From contig CANJXG010000004.1 of NCBI GenBank assembly GCA_947478905.1, forward strand, positions 1 to 63,685: a DNA stretch of 63,685 nt, given 5' to 3'. This document shows, piece by piece, positions 30,127-38,630 of this stretch; the first letter of the stretch is position 1; each line of letters starts with the position of its first letter. Origin of the DNA: Coxiellaceae bacterium (GTDB taxonomy: Bacteria; Pseudomonadota; Gammaproteobacteria; Berkiellales; Berkiellaceae). The position numbers and the translations under genes are program-made. The notes beneath the pieces are model-generated. The model did not search any database and was not told where the DNA came from. It was given only the letters and a program-made list of their open reading frames with translations.

Positions 30127-30160
30127 AGTATTATCGAATCTAACAGTAATCGATAATACT
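30127..30160. repeat. Perfect 11-bp inverted repeat downstream of the MFS gene
   Basis: AGTATTATCGA at 30127-30137 is the exact reverse complement of TCGATAATACT at 30150-30160, separated by 12 bases. It lies 37 bases after the stop of the MFS gene. No T-run follows, so it is either a weak terminator, an RNA-stabilising hairpin or a protein-binding dyad. A further partial match (TTATCGATATTATG) lies about 30 bases beyond. Confidence 0.6.
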
Positions 30161-30412
30161 GTTTGAGCATGGAACGGAATACCATGATAAAATTATCGAT
30201 ATTATGAAATAGTTAGGAAGTTTAGCAAAAACGGTCAAGCAAGCATTTATCAATTTTAGTAATAGAGAATTGCTAGCAGAAGTGTGGTTGCTGCTTAAGT
30301 AAAAGTAATTTTAGTAGAGGAGGTCGAGATGCTGCCTATCTGGAAGCATCAATCTTTGTAATATGCTATATATAAGAATAGTCAAATAAAAAATATAGTT
30401 AAAGGATTAAGC
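30161..30412. other. Intergenic stretch with possible gene debris
   Basis: Between the MFS gene and tspO about 250 bases remain. A short frame encodes LAKTVKQAFINFSNRELLAE followed by VWLLLK and a stop at about 30301. It has no start and no ribosome site and could be the tail of a lost gene. No promoter is clear apart from the purine-rich leader of tspO. Confidence 0.3.
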
Positions 30413-30889
30413 ATGAAATCAAAAATTAAGCAATATCACCCTCAGATTATAGGGGCACTACTTTGTTTAGTGCTGGGTATATTATCTGGCTATAGCGTAA
30501 AAGCTGCTGATTCTGTTTGGTATCTTAGTTTAAATAAACCCTTTTTTAATCCGCCTCCCTGGATATTTGCCCCAGTTTGGACGCTGCTTTATATTATGAT
30601 GGGTATTGCATTGGGGATCTTATTGAAAGATAAAATAAAAAATTGGCGTTTAATACTCATTTTTGTAATACAATTTATTTTTAATTTAATCTGGTCGCCT
30701 ATTTTCTTTTATTATCAAAATATTGGGTTGGCGTTTATAGATATATCCGCACTTTGGGTTTTATTAGTAGTTTTTATGTTCGCTGCACGCAAACAGCGTG
30801 TGGTTTTCTTTTTATTTTTACCATATATTGTATGGGTTAGCTTTGCTTTAATGCTTAATTTTAGTATTTATAGGATGAATGTTATATGA
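30413..30889 (+). CDS. tspO: TspO/MBR-family tryptophan-rich sensory protein
   Basis: A 158-aa protein with five transmembrane helices. It matches the translocator-protein family: SVWYLSLNKPFFNPPPWIFA, then PVWTLLYIMMGIALG, and NLIWSPIFF. Family members bind porphyrins and cholesterol-like ligands and take part in tetrapyrrole or stress signalling in the membrane. A ribosome site AAAGGA precedes the ATG, and the last four bases overlap the start of the next gene (ATGA). The location next to an epimerase is seen in several bacteria. Confidence 0.92.
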   Translation: MKSKIKQYHPQIIGALLCLVLGILSGYSVKAADSVWYLSLNKPFFNPPPWIFAPVWTLLYIMMGIALGILLKDKIKNWRLILIFVIQFIFNLIWSPIFFYYQNIGLAFIDISALWVLLVVFMFAARKQRVVFFLFLPYIVWVSFALMLNFSIYRMNVI

Positions 30890-31785
30890 ATATTTTAATA
30901 ACCGGTGGCACAGGTTTTATAGGCAGTTATCTTGTCAAAATGCTTCTTGAGCAGGGGCATAATATAACTATTCTCTCGCGAAATCAACGCAAAGCGCAGT
31001 CGAATATTCGTTTTATAGGGCATGTTTCAGAAATTTCAGACAATGAAACTATAGAGGCTATTATTAATCTTGCCGGAGCAAATATCAGCAAGAGATGGAC
31101 ACAGGCTTATAAGGACGAGCTCATTTCAAGTCGCGTTACTATAACAAAAAGTATTATTGCGCTTATTTCAAGATTAATAAAAAAACCTGATTTATTCATT
31201 AGTGCTTCTGCTATTGGCTATTATGGTATACCACAGCAAAATGATATCGCTTTAGATGAGCAATCAAAATATACAGATGGTTTTACGCATCAATTATGTG
31301 CTCAGTCGGAAGAGGAGGCTCTAAAAGCCAAAATCTATGGCGTGCGTACCTGTATAGCAAGGCTTGGAGTCGTTTTGGGTAAAAATGGAGGGGCTTTAGA
31401 AAAGATGTTGCCGGCTTTTAAATTTTGCTTGGGAGGTCAAATAGGAAGTGGTGCACAATTTTTCTCATGGATTCATATCAAAGACGTCCTATTAGTTTTT
31501 TATGAATTTATAAAAAACAAAGAATATAATGGAATTTATAATGTAACCTCCCCAAATCCTATTACCAATTCTGAATTTACGGCAGCCCTTTCAAGGGCTC
31601 TAAAAAGGCCTGCTATTTTACCGGTGCCGGCATTTATAATAAAATTAATATTTGGTGAGATGGGGGAGAATTTACTACTCAATGGCCAGAAGGTTATTCC
31701 AAAAAGACTTGAGCAAAATAGCTTCGAATTTAGTTACCCAACCATTTATTTAGCATTACTAGAAATAGTGAGCGACCCTTTATAG
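30886..31785 (+). CDS. yfcH: TIGR01777-family epimerase (YfcH-like)
   Basis: A 299-aa short-chain-dehydrogenase-type protein with the N-terminal NAD(P) site MNILITGGTGFIGSYLVKML. The family hallmarks INLAGANISKRWTQAYK, SASAIGYYG and FSWIHIKDVL are present. The substrate is unknown in all members. It overlaps tspO by four bases, so the two are co-translated. A C-terminal block of about 45 residues (PVPAFIIKLIFGEMGENLLL) is the DUF1731 extension usual for the family. Confidence 0.9.
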   Translation: MNILITGGTGFIGSYLVKMLLEQGHNITILSRNQRKAQSNIRFIGHVSEISDNETIEAIINLAGANISKRWTQAYKDELISSRVTITKSIIALISRLIKKPDLFISASAIGYYGIPQQNDIALDEQSKYTDGFTHQLCAQSEEEALKAKIYGVRTCIARLGVVLGKNGGALEKMLPAFKFCLGGQIGSGAQFFSWIHIKDVLLVFYEFIKNKEYNGIYNVTSPNPITNSEFTAALSRALKRPAILPVPAFIIKLIFGEMGENLLLNGQKVIPKRLEQNSFEFSYPTIYLALLEIVSDPL

Positions 31786-31831
31786 CTAAAGTAATTACAA
31801 TATTGCATGTGCTATATTTGGAAAGCGATAT

Positions 31832-31860
31832 ATTTATGCACTCTATTTATGCACTCTATT
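31832..31860. repeat. 13-bp tandem duplication at the sua5 stop
   Basis: The unit ATTTATGCACTCT occurs twice head-to-tail (31832-31844 and 31845-31857), with the first three bases of a third copy following. On the minus strand it includes the TAG stop of the Sua5 gene. It is a small slippage-type repeat with no evident function. Confidence 0.6.
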
Positions 31861-32857
31861 TCTCATCATTATCAACAAAAGAAGCTTTTGACAGCCTATC
31901 TAAAATATGATTCCAGGCTTCTTCATGGGGAGGGGTTTGCACTAAAATTTGGTAGATATTCGTTTGATCGAGTTCATGTAAAGCTTGGTAGATCCGTCTT
32001 GCATATTCATTTTTATTTTTTTTCAATAGTATGGTTTTGGCATTATGGTATACAGATTTCAACTCAGAGTAATGAATAACACCAAATAATTTTTCTTGAT
32101 TGACAGTTAAGGAAAGTTGCTTTTCAATTTGATCTAAGGGCATGAGCAAGGTTGTTGCATAGGGTTGGTAGTGCCGTTTCATATTGCCAGGTACATGCTC
32201 TAAATGAATAGAGGGGGATTCTATAGGAACCTGCAAAACGCGCTCAAGCATTTTTTTAGAAATTGGACCCTGTCTTAAAATTCGTAGTCTTTTTTCAGTT
32301 AAATCTAAAATCGTTGATTCCACTCCAATTTGGCATGGTCCTCCATCTAAAACAGCATCTATTTTGCCTGATAAACCTGACATCACATGTTCTGAGGTGG
32401 TTGGACTAATTCTTTTATGTGGATTTGCAGAAGGCGCTGCTAAACCTGTGTTTAATAGATCTAACATTTTTAAAAGGGTTTTATTTTGAGGAACACGAAT
32501 AGCGATTGTTTTTAATCCACCCGTGACCACATCATTGACTAAATCATTTTTTTGAAGTAATAAAGTAATTGGACCCGGCCAAAAGTGTTTGGCAATAATT
32601 TCGGCAATAGATGGAATATTTTTAGCCCATTCAGATAGTTTTTCAAATGAAGCGATATGCACAATTAAAGGGTGATTAGAGGGTCGATTTTTTACTGTAA
32701 AAATTTTTGCAATAGCATGCACATTTCGTGCATCAGCCGCGAGTCCATAGACAGTTTCAGTAGGTACGGCTATTACTTGACCTCTTTGAATCATACATAT
32801 AGCTTCTAATATATCGTTTTCTTTTTCAGCGTGTAGAATTTTTGTTTTTATATTCAT
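31856..32857 (-). CDS. L-threonylcarbamoyladenylate synthase (Sua5 type)
   Basis: Makes the threonylcarbamoyl-AMP used for t6A37 modification of ANN-reading tRNAs. The 333-aa length shows the two-domain Sua5 form: a YrdC/TsaC domain (residues 1-~205: VIAVPTETVYGLAADA, KNRPSNHPLIVHI, FWPGPITLLL, PSANPHKRISPT, VESTILDLT) plus a C-terminal Sua5 Rossmann-like domain starting near PGNMKRHYQP. Short TsaC forms of about 190 aa lack that extension. It faces the YfcH-like gene convergently and lies 10 bases after the DUF6671 gene, possibly co-transcribed with the DAB operon. Confidence 0.93.
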   Translation of the reverse strand: MNIKTKILHAEKENDILEAICMIQRGQVIAVPTETVYGLAADARNVHAIAKIFTVKNRPSNHPLIVHIASFEKLSEWAKNIPSIAEIIAKHFWPGPITLLLQKNDLVNDVVTGGLKTIAIRVPQNKTLLKMLDLLNTGLAAPSANPHKRISPTTSEHVMSGLSGKIDAVLDGGPCQIGVESTILDLTEKRLRILRQGPISKKMLERVLQVPIESPSIHLEHVPGNMKRHYQPYATTLLMPLDQIEKQLSLTVNQEKLFGVIHYSELKSVYHNAKTILLKKNKNEYARRIYQALHELDQTNIYQILVQTPPHEEAWNHILDRLSKASFVDNDEK

Positions 32858-32866
32858 TTTTAAACT

Positions 32867-33724
32867 CTAAGGGTTGCAGTATGCGCAATTTTCAGGATCG
32901 GCTTTAAGTAAGTTATGAGGAGGAGGTCTTTTTTCTGTATGATCACATTTGGTGCACCCATATATTTCTGATTTAATCAATTCTGTTTTCATTTCACACC
33001 CACTGCATTCTAATCCTTTTTCTACTTGGACTTTACCCCAACCTGGATTTTCACATTTGCTACATAAGGTTGAAAGCCTTCTTGCAAGTTGCTCGCCAAG
33101 CTCTTGAATAACCATCATACGTGAAGGGTTCATATTTGCACGCATATCGGTTTCAACCCAAACTTTTCCATTTGTAGAACGCTTCATTGAATCTTTAAAT
33201 GCTGTTTCTAATATATCGATTGTATTGATTCCTTTGAAGATATAGCTTTTGTTTTCTTTATTATCGGGACGTAATATTAAAGCATGTGAGGGGAAAAGTG
33301 CTTTTGCGGAAAATTTTTGCAATTCTTCCATTGAATCTAAGGACTGCATAGTATAATTTGTTTTTTCACTTAAACATGATAAATAGAGATGGAATTCACG
33401 ATCACTATCTATAAAATATAAAATTTCATGATCACATGGTAAAAATGGAATATAGGGATGCGGACCAAAACTGCCTTCGCTTGATAACCCATAATATGAA
33501 TTAGTCAGCTTCATGCCTAGCTCACATTTAGTTTTGGCGGACTCTAGGGCATTTCCATCTCGTTCAATTTCACCAGAAAAAGTGCCGAGTGTATCTGTAT
33601 CCAGGTTGCATTCAATAATTTCTGCTGAAAGCAGATTTAAAAAAGAAGGCGCAATAGCTATCGATTTTGAATGTTTTGTCGTGAGAATGATCGAGCTTCC
33701 ACCATAAGGTGAGTTTTTATTCAT
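32867..33724 (-). CDS. DUF6671-type zinc-ribbon protein in the DAB operon
   Basis: A 285-aa protein that I recognise as DUF6671-like: AIAPSFLNLLSAEII, TDTLGTFSGEIERDG and SEGSFGPHPYIPFLPCD are family signatures. The C-terminal ~70 residues hold four CxxC pairs (CSKC, CSGC, CTKC, CAYC), enough for two zinc ribbons. I chose the ATG at 33724, which overlaps the dabA stop as TAATG; upstream in-frame ATGs at 33742 or 33763 would give longer products lying inside dabA. Coupling to dabA suggests a role in or around carbon uptake, but no function is known. Confidence 0.75.
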   Translation of the reverse strand: MNKNSPYGGSSIILTTKHSKSIAIAPSFLNLLSAEIIECNLDTDTLGTFSGEIERDGNALESAKTKCELGMKLTNSYYGLSSEGSFGPHPYIPFLPCDHEILYFIDSDREFHLYLSCLSEKTNYTMQSLDSMEELQKFSAKALFPSHALILRPDNKENKSYIFKGINTIDILETAFKDSMKRSTNGKVWVETDMRANMNPSRMMVIQELGEQLARRLSTLCSKCENPGWGKVQVEKGLECSGCEMKTELIKSEIYGCTKCDHTEKRPPPHNLLKADPENCAYCNP

Positions 33725-35910
33725 TAGGATTGTCTGCTCCATGTTAAGTCTCGATTCAGACAATAGTGATGAGTAGGGTTGTTTGGATCAATACATATAA
33801 GAAGTACCCAACCATTACGGAAAAGCTTTTGCAAAACAGATTGTTTTTTAATAATTGTATCTATAAAGCTCGAAGGGGCATAAACAATGGTCATAAGCCT
33901 GAGAGGCTCATGGTAAGCCTCTGTGTCGGTTCTATAGACTGATTGGAGTGGCAATCCATTCATTAAATCACTTGCATTACCTTGCATGATACCGATTTTT
34001 CCAGTAATATTTTTAGTGACTTTACTTCCAGAACCATAGGCAACATTGTCGAGTGTCGAAAAAAGGTATTGACTATTAATCCATTGTGCAACGACCATAG
34101 GAGCCGTTAGAATTACTGTCAATATTGCGCCATCTGGATCTTGATGGTAATCGTAGGAATGAAGAAAAGCACGACCTTCAAGATCAATGTTTTTGGTCAT
34201 CTCGCGAGGCGCGACTATAAAAGAGGCATTTCTAGCTAGGCCCCATTCAGGTCGAACTTGTGCCCAATCAATGCTTCGCAGTTTAGTATGTTTTGCACTC
34301 TTATTTTCATCAGCATGGAATGCCATGTCCTTAGATCGTCGCTGACTATTTATTCTGCCAGCTGCCTGCATATCATTTTTTAGCTTTTGAATTTTTTGTG
34401 CAAGCACTATGTCATCTGTATTGGCAGTATACATTTCGACTTCATCTGTGGTGGTATTATGTTCTGCTGCGATAAAATAGGTATGTTTAGGAATTAAAAT
34501 ACCGCGTTGCTTAAGATCCTCACGTACTTTTTGAGTATTTAAAATTTTAGCAAGAATTCTGGCATTACTAGCACCATGACGACCGCCGCATGCCCCACAA
34601 TCTAGAGCGGTTGCATAAGCATTATTTTGTGTAGCGCTACCGTGACCACAGAATATGATTAAAGATGAAAAATTTTTGGTGAGCCCTATTGCTCTTAGCG
34701 CAGATTCCGCATAAGCACATTGGTCTGAAAAAGAAATATTCTCTAATGAAGGAGTCAGCGCAACATGAGGGCGAATACTTTGGGTAAGGGATCGACTATA
34801 TTTCATAGCTAGTCTAGGGGTTAGACTACGCAAGGCCATCCAAAAACCAGCAGCGAAGCCAACTAACTCTACCAATGCAAATGAGGTTGTAAAATTATAT
34901 TTTAGGGATTGGTACATCGCTTTTAATGTACTGAGCTTTTGATATCCTTTATGATCCTCAAGGCACATTTTACTTGAATCAGGTGATTCATTAACGGTAT
35001 GTTGTGGTGTCAACAAAACCGGACAGGATGCGTATAATTCTTCTGTAGTCGTGTTTTTGATACGAACAGGCATGCCAAAAAAACCTGCAAAGCCAAATGT
35101 TTCATACGGCCCAAGGCGCTCTAAAGCGCTTCTGAAACGTTCTGATCGCACATCAATACAAAAAACGAGCTGTGCATTTGGAGCAGGTGATTCACGCATT
35201 GTTTGTGATGTTAATTGGTTCAACATTGGGATGAGGTATTGAGTTTCAGCTTGTTGTATCTTTTTGATTGGACTAATTTTTTTTATTAACAGAGCTTTAG
35301 CTTTTTTATGCCATTCAATCAGATCAGCCGCTTTTTCCCATATAAGGCTTGTGATAATGAGTCTTATAGCTATATAATCTGCTTCTGCAATAGGATGTGG
35401 ATGCAATGATTCTCCTTGTGTCCAATGAGTACGATATTTAATATGAGATGCCCAACCTGGCAAAGTGGTAAGCATCAAGGTTATAAATATAGAATGGCTT
35501 TCTTTTGGAATATTCAGTTTCAAAAGACACTCTGCTATTGCAGTTTTTGGAGCGTTGGACAAGGCTAATAGCCATTTTTTTTTCTTCAAATCTCCCCCAT
35601 GGATCTGTTTATCAAAATAAGCAAGCTTTTTCCAAGCTTTGTACAGACCCTCTGTTCGAAGTGGCATGCCGATAGTGGCTTGACCTTCATCAACAAAGGC
35701 TTGTAACCATTTAATAGTGTGTCTGTTAATTAATTCCATGGGTTTTGGAAATGCTTTTTGTTCGAAAAAGACCGCGCCTTCTACCAAAGCTTTCTCAATT
35801 GGTAAATCTTCCAAGCCTTGTAGTGGATTGACCGCTATGAGATTTTTAAGCGGCCAAAAGGGAGAAATGTTTACCCAGCTTTCTTTAATAATGCTCTCTA
35901 ATTCATACAT
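33724..35910 (-). CDS. dabA: DAB inorganic-carbon transporter subunit DabA (DUF2309)
   Basis: Cytoplasmic zinc subunit of the two-component DAB complex that energises CO2 hydration and bicarbonate accumulation. The predicted zinc/catalytic residues are present in the right spacing: Cys and Asp in VFCIDVRSE (about residue 250), His in FCGHGSATQ (about 420) and Cys in ALDCGACGG 15 residues later, matching C351, D353, H524 and C539 of Halothiobacillus DabA. I chose the ATG at 35910 because AAGG lies 9 bases upstream; the frame extends to 35979 inside dabB. It is 728 aa, shorter than the ~830-aa prototype. It overlaps dabB by 8 bases. Confidence 0.9.
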   Translation of the reverse strand: MYELESIIKESWVNISPFWPLKNLIAVNPLQGLEDLPIEKALVEGAVFFEQKAFPKPMELINRHTIKWLQAFVDEGQATIGMPLRTEGLYKAWKKLAYFDKQIHGGDLKKKKWLLALSNAPKTAIAECLLKLNIPKESHSIFITLMLTTLPGWASHIKYRTHWTQGESLHPHPIAEADYIAIRLIITSLIWEKAADLIEWHKKAKALLIKKISPIKKIQQAETQYLIPMLNQLTSQTMRESPAPNAQLVFCIDVRSERFRSALERLGPYETFGFAGFFGMPVRIKNTTTEELYASCPVLLTPQHTVNESPDSSKMCLEDHKGYQKLSTLKAMYQSLKYNFTTSFALVELVGFAAGFWMALRSLTPRLAMKYSRSLTQSIRPHVALTPSLENISFSDQCAYAESALRAIGLTKNFSSLIIFCGHGSATQNNAYATALDCGACGGRHGASNARILAKILNTQKVREDLKQRGILIPKHTYFIAAEHNTTTDEVEMYTANTDDIVLAQKIQKLKNDMQAAGRINSQRRSKDMAFHADENKSAKHTKLRSIDWAQVRPEWGLARNASFIVAPREMTKNIDLEGRAFLHSYDYHQDPDGAILTVILTAPMVVAQWINSQYLFSTLDNVAYGSGSKVTKNITGKIGIMQGNASDLMNGLPLQSVYRTDTEAYHEPLRLMTIVYAPSSFIDTIIKKQSVLQKLFRNGWVLLICIDPNNPTHHYCLNRDLTWSRQS

Positions 35911-37246
35911 AATCATAACCCTTACGGTAACTAGTAATGGTGGAAGGATGTGGTTGGCTACTGTTGAGCGCTTTAACATAGGATCGCAATACCCAAGTGG
36001 GTAAGTCCGCTTTGTGATCAGAGTATCTTACAAACAATATTAATAACCAGGCAAGCACCATCATAATCAAAGCAATCACATGAAATATAGCCAGTGGTTG
36101 GGGTTGCATAAGTCCTAATGGTGACAAAATTAAATCAAACAAATAAACGTTTGCTCCATAAAGCGTTGCCATGAATGCAGTTACAATTATTGCTAGAGGA
36201 TACTTTTTAAAAGAAGTACCATTTAACACCGTTAAAGGTAATTGAGCTCCTGCAATAAAAACAAGTCCAACAATGATGAGGGACGTATCTGAAGGAAGCG
36301 AACTGTTATGGTGTATTATTAAAAAGATATAACTACCCAAAGCACCACATGCCAAAGAAAATAAAAAACAAATCACACTAGGAGGGTACTCAAGATTAAG
36401 TCTTTTTTCTTGCGCGGCACTACCGGAGGCAAGAAATAAATAAGCTTTAAACATACCATGCCAACAAAGATGAGCTAACGCTGATGCAAAAAGTCCTAAG
36501 CCAAATTGGACAAACATGAAACCCATTTGTCCCATGGTTGAGCAGGCAAGCATACGTTTTACATCGTGTTGCATCAATTTCCACAAAGATCCTAATAATG
36601 CTGTCGTTACTCCGACTATAAAAATGATACTCAGCATTTTTGGTTCACTAAAATAAAGCGGCGCAAATCTAGCCAATAAGAACCCTCCTCCATTAACAAT
36701 GCCAGCATGCATGAGCGCTGATACAGGTGTTGGTGAATTGAGTGAGCTTGTAAGCCAGCGGTGGAATGGCCAAATTGCAGATTGCGTCATAGCGCCTATT
36801 AATAACAGGATCAAGGCAATTGACGTATACGAAGAATCATTTGGATTATTAACAATATATTGAATGGACAGACTTCCTGTTAGTTGATATAAAATGAAGA
36901 ATGCCAATATAATAAATGAAAATCCGAGAAGAAAATTTTGAATCGCAAGCCTTCCTGAGGCTGTAGCAGCTTTCCATGTTGACTTATGGACAATTAACCG
37001 GCTTAGAGTCCAGTTGCAGCAACACCAGGCGCTTAAAAATAGTATGAGGTTATCTGCAATAGTCATTACAACAACAGAAAGTAGTAGTATCACTATATTA
37101 AGAAAAAAGTTTCTATAAAGCGTATCTCCTTTCATATAGCTTCTTGAAAAGCAATATACGACCATTCCTATAAAGCTAACCAAGAAAATCATAATAATCG
37201 AAAGCATATCGACATGAAACATCGCTGTAATGCTAGTAAATGACAT
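35903..37246 (-). CDS. dabB: DAB complex membrane subunit DabB (NuoL-like)
   Basis: A 447-aa integral membrane protein of the complex-I NuoL/MrpA family that forms the cation-conducting subunit paired with DabA. About 12 hydrophobic segments are seen; the antiporter-family signature is AIWPFHRWLTSSLNSPTPVS followed by ALMHAGIVNGGGFLLAR (about residues 175-215). MLACSTMGQMGFMFVQFGLG is a second conserved block. It lacks the long C-terminal helix of NuoL, as expected for DabB. A strong GGAGGG ribosome site precedes the ATG. It heads the minus-strand operon dabB-dabA-DUF6671 and is divergent from a LysR gene. Confidence 0.88.
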   Translation of the reverse strand: MSFTSITAMFHVDMLSIIMIFLVSFIGMVVYCFSRSYMKGDTLYRNFFLNIVILLLSVVVMTIADNLILFLSAWCCCNWTLSRLIVHKSTWKAATASGRLAIQNFLLGFSFIILAFFILYQLTGSLSIQYIVNNPNDSSYTSIALILLLIGAMTQSAIWPFHRWLTSSLNSPTPVSALMHAGIVNGGGFLLARFAPLYFSEPKMLSIIFIVGVTTALLGSLWKLMQHDVKRMLACSTMGQMGFMFVQFGLGLFASALAHLCWHGMFKAYLFLASGSAAQEKRLNLEYPPSVICFLFSLACGALGSYIFLIIHHNSSLPSDTSLIIVGLVFIAGAQLPLTVLNGTSFKKYPLAIIVTAFMATLYGANVYLFDLILSPLGLMQPQPLAIFHVIALIMMVLAWLLILFVRYSDHKADLPTWVLRSYVKALNSSQPHPSTITSYRKGYDYV

Positions 37247-37338
37247 TAAAACCCTCCAATTTTTTCGAAAAACGTATAAAGCACTCTAGATATTGCAAAG
37301 CCTAAGTGGCTTATCTGCTCCAAAGCGCATATTTTTTA

Positions 37339-37367
37339 TTGACTAATCATACTCAATTCATTATCAT
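37339..37367 (+). promoter_or_regulatory. Sigma70-type promoter of the LysR gene with overlapping dyad
   Basis: TTGACT (37339-37344), a 17-base spacer and TATCAT (37362-37367) form a good sigma70-like promoter 42 bases before the LysR ATG. An imperfect dyad, CTAATCAT (37343-37350) and ATCATTAG (37363-37370), overlaps both hexamers and would suit binding of the LysR dimer for autoregulation and control of divergent dabB. Confidence 0.6.
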
Positions 37368-37409
37368 TAGAAAAATTAATATTTTTAATATGCAAAATAA
37401 GGTTTTCTT

Positions 37410-38264
37410 ATGTCATTAGATACTATAACGTTACAATGCTTTTTATCTGTTGCATCTACAGGTAGTTTTACCAAAGCCGCTGATCGTATTGGGCGTACTC
37501 AGTCCGCAGTAAGTCAGCAAGTTGCCAAACTAGAGGGTTTAGTTGGCAAGTCTCTTATCCACAGAGGAAAGCATCTTGTGTTAACAAATGATGGCCAAAT
37601 ATTTGAGGAATACGCACGCAAAATATTAGCGATGCATCTTGAAGTGATGGATCGTTTTAAAGCACCCAATTTAAAAGGTGAGATCCGCTTTGGTTTGCCT
37701 GAAGATTTTGCAACCAGGTTTTTAGCTGATGTTTTAGTGGATTTTGTGCGCATTCATCCGGGTATTTTCCTTAATATTGAATGCGATTTAACGCTGAATT
37801 TGTTTGAGCGTTTTAAGAAAAATGAATTTGATATGGTTTTAGTCAAAATGAGCATGCCAGAAGATTTTCCTAATGGTATAGATGTATGCTCTGAAAAACT
37901 TGAATGGGTCGGGGATAAAAATTTACTTTCCAGCTCTTTTAGCAATCAAAAACCTTTGCCTTTAGTGCTTTCTCCTCAACCTTGCGTATATCGTTCAAGA
38001 GCTATCAGCGCACTTGAAGATGCAAATATAAAATGGCAAGTGGTCTTTAGTAGCCCTAGCTACAATGGTACAATAGCAGCTGTAAAAGCAGGCTTAGGAA
38101 TTACCATTTTGCCAAAAATAATGATCCCTAATCAGTTGCAGACCTTAAGTAATACTATGCTTCCAGTGCTCAGTGATACCCATATCTCTTTGCTTAAGCG
38201 TAATAAAAATAATGTTGCTATTGCTTCTTTTGAAGAATTTGTATTAGAAAAATTAAAACACTAA
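37410..38264 (+). CDS. LysR-type transcriptional regulator beside the DAB operon
   Basis: A 284-aa LysR regulator with the winged HTH at residues ~1-60 (LQCFLSVASTGSFTKAADRI, then GRTQSAVSQQVAKLE) and a substrate-binding domain (FGLPEDFATRFLADVL, GLGITILPKIM). It is divergent from dabB across a 163-base region that carries a promoter with a dyad. LysR proteins next to carbon-uptake genes often act as CbbR/CcmR-like sensors of carbon status; this one is the likely regulator of dabB-dabA-DUF6671. That link is inferred from position. Confidence 0.88.
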   Translation: MSLDTITLQCFLSVASTGSFTKAADRIGRTQSAVSQQVAKLEGLVGKSLIHRGKHLVLTNDGQIFEEYARKILAMHLEVMDRFKAPNLKGEIRFGLPEDFATRFLADVLVDFVRIHPGIFLNIECDLTLNLFERFKKNEFDMVLVKMSMPEDFPNGIDVCSEKLEWVGDKNLLSSSFSNQKPLPLVLSPQPCVYRSRAISALEDANIKWQVVFSSPSYNGTIAAVKAGLGITILPKIMIPNQLQTLSNTMLPVLSDTHISLLKRNKNNVAIASFEEFVLEKLKH

Positions 38265-38303
38265 GAAAAAGTACTCATAACAGGCACAAGGATACATTTA
38301 TAC

Positions 38304-38525
38304 TTATCCTATAAAAACATTAAGCCCTTTTTTATCTAAAATATTTAGTAATTTTAAAGAAGGCCCACTAGTGTGTTTATCCCCAATTTTCCATTTTTGC
38401 ACAGTTGAGATGCTTGTATTAATTACGGCTGCTAAAACAGCTTGGCTAATATGATACCTTTTTCTTAATGATTTTATTTTATTAGGAGAATAATCTGGCA
38501 AAAAATAAAAATCATTAATATTCAA
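38304..38525 (-). CDS. Orphan Xre/HigA-type HTH protein
   Basis: A 73-aa protein with a helix-turn-helix at about residues 26-50 (YHISQAVLAAVINTSISTVQ followed by KWKIGDKH) and the SGPSLKLLNILDKKGL ending typical of HigA/NadS-like antitoxins. Such antitoxins usually follow a RelE/HigB toxin gene. No toxin frame lies within the 100 bases upstream on this strand, which contain the DUF853 remnant's tail. It is therefore an orphan antitoxin or a small repressor. Confidence 0.65.
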   Translation of the reverse strand: MNINDFYFLPDYSPNKIKSLRKRYHISQAVLAAVINTSISTVQKWKIGDKHTSGPSLKLLNILDKKGLNVFIG

Positions 38526-38630
38526 TAGACTAAAGCATTACAAATATTGATCGTGCTGAAAACTTATTTAATAACAAGCTGTTAACGCCAATCATAAAAC
38601 TAATGATAGTATTTACACATTAAATATGAA

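Noticed and set aside
35911-35979. Longer dabA product starting inside dabB
   Set aside because: The extra 23 residues are not DabA-like and have no ribosome site, whereas AAGG precedes the ATG at 35910.
38286-38312. Weak hairpin AGGATA...TATCCT after the LysR gene as a terminator
   Set aside because: The stem is only about 6 bp with a long loop and no T-run, so it does not stand out from background.
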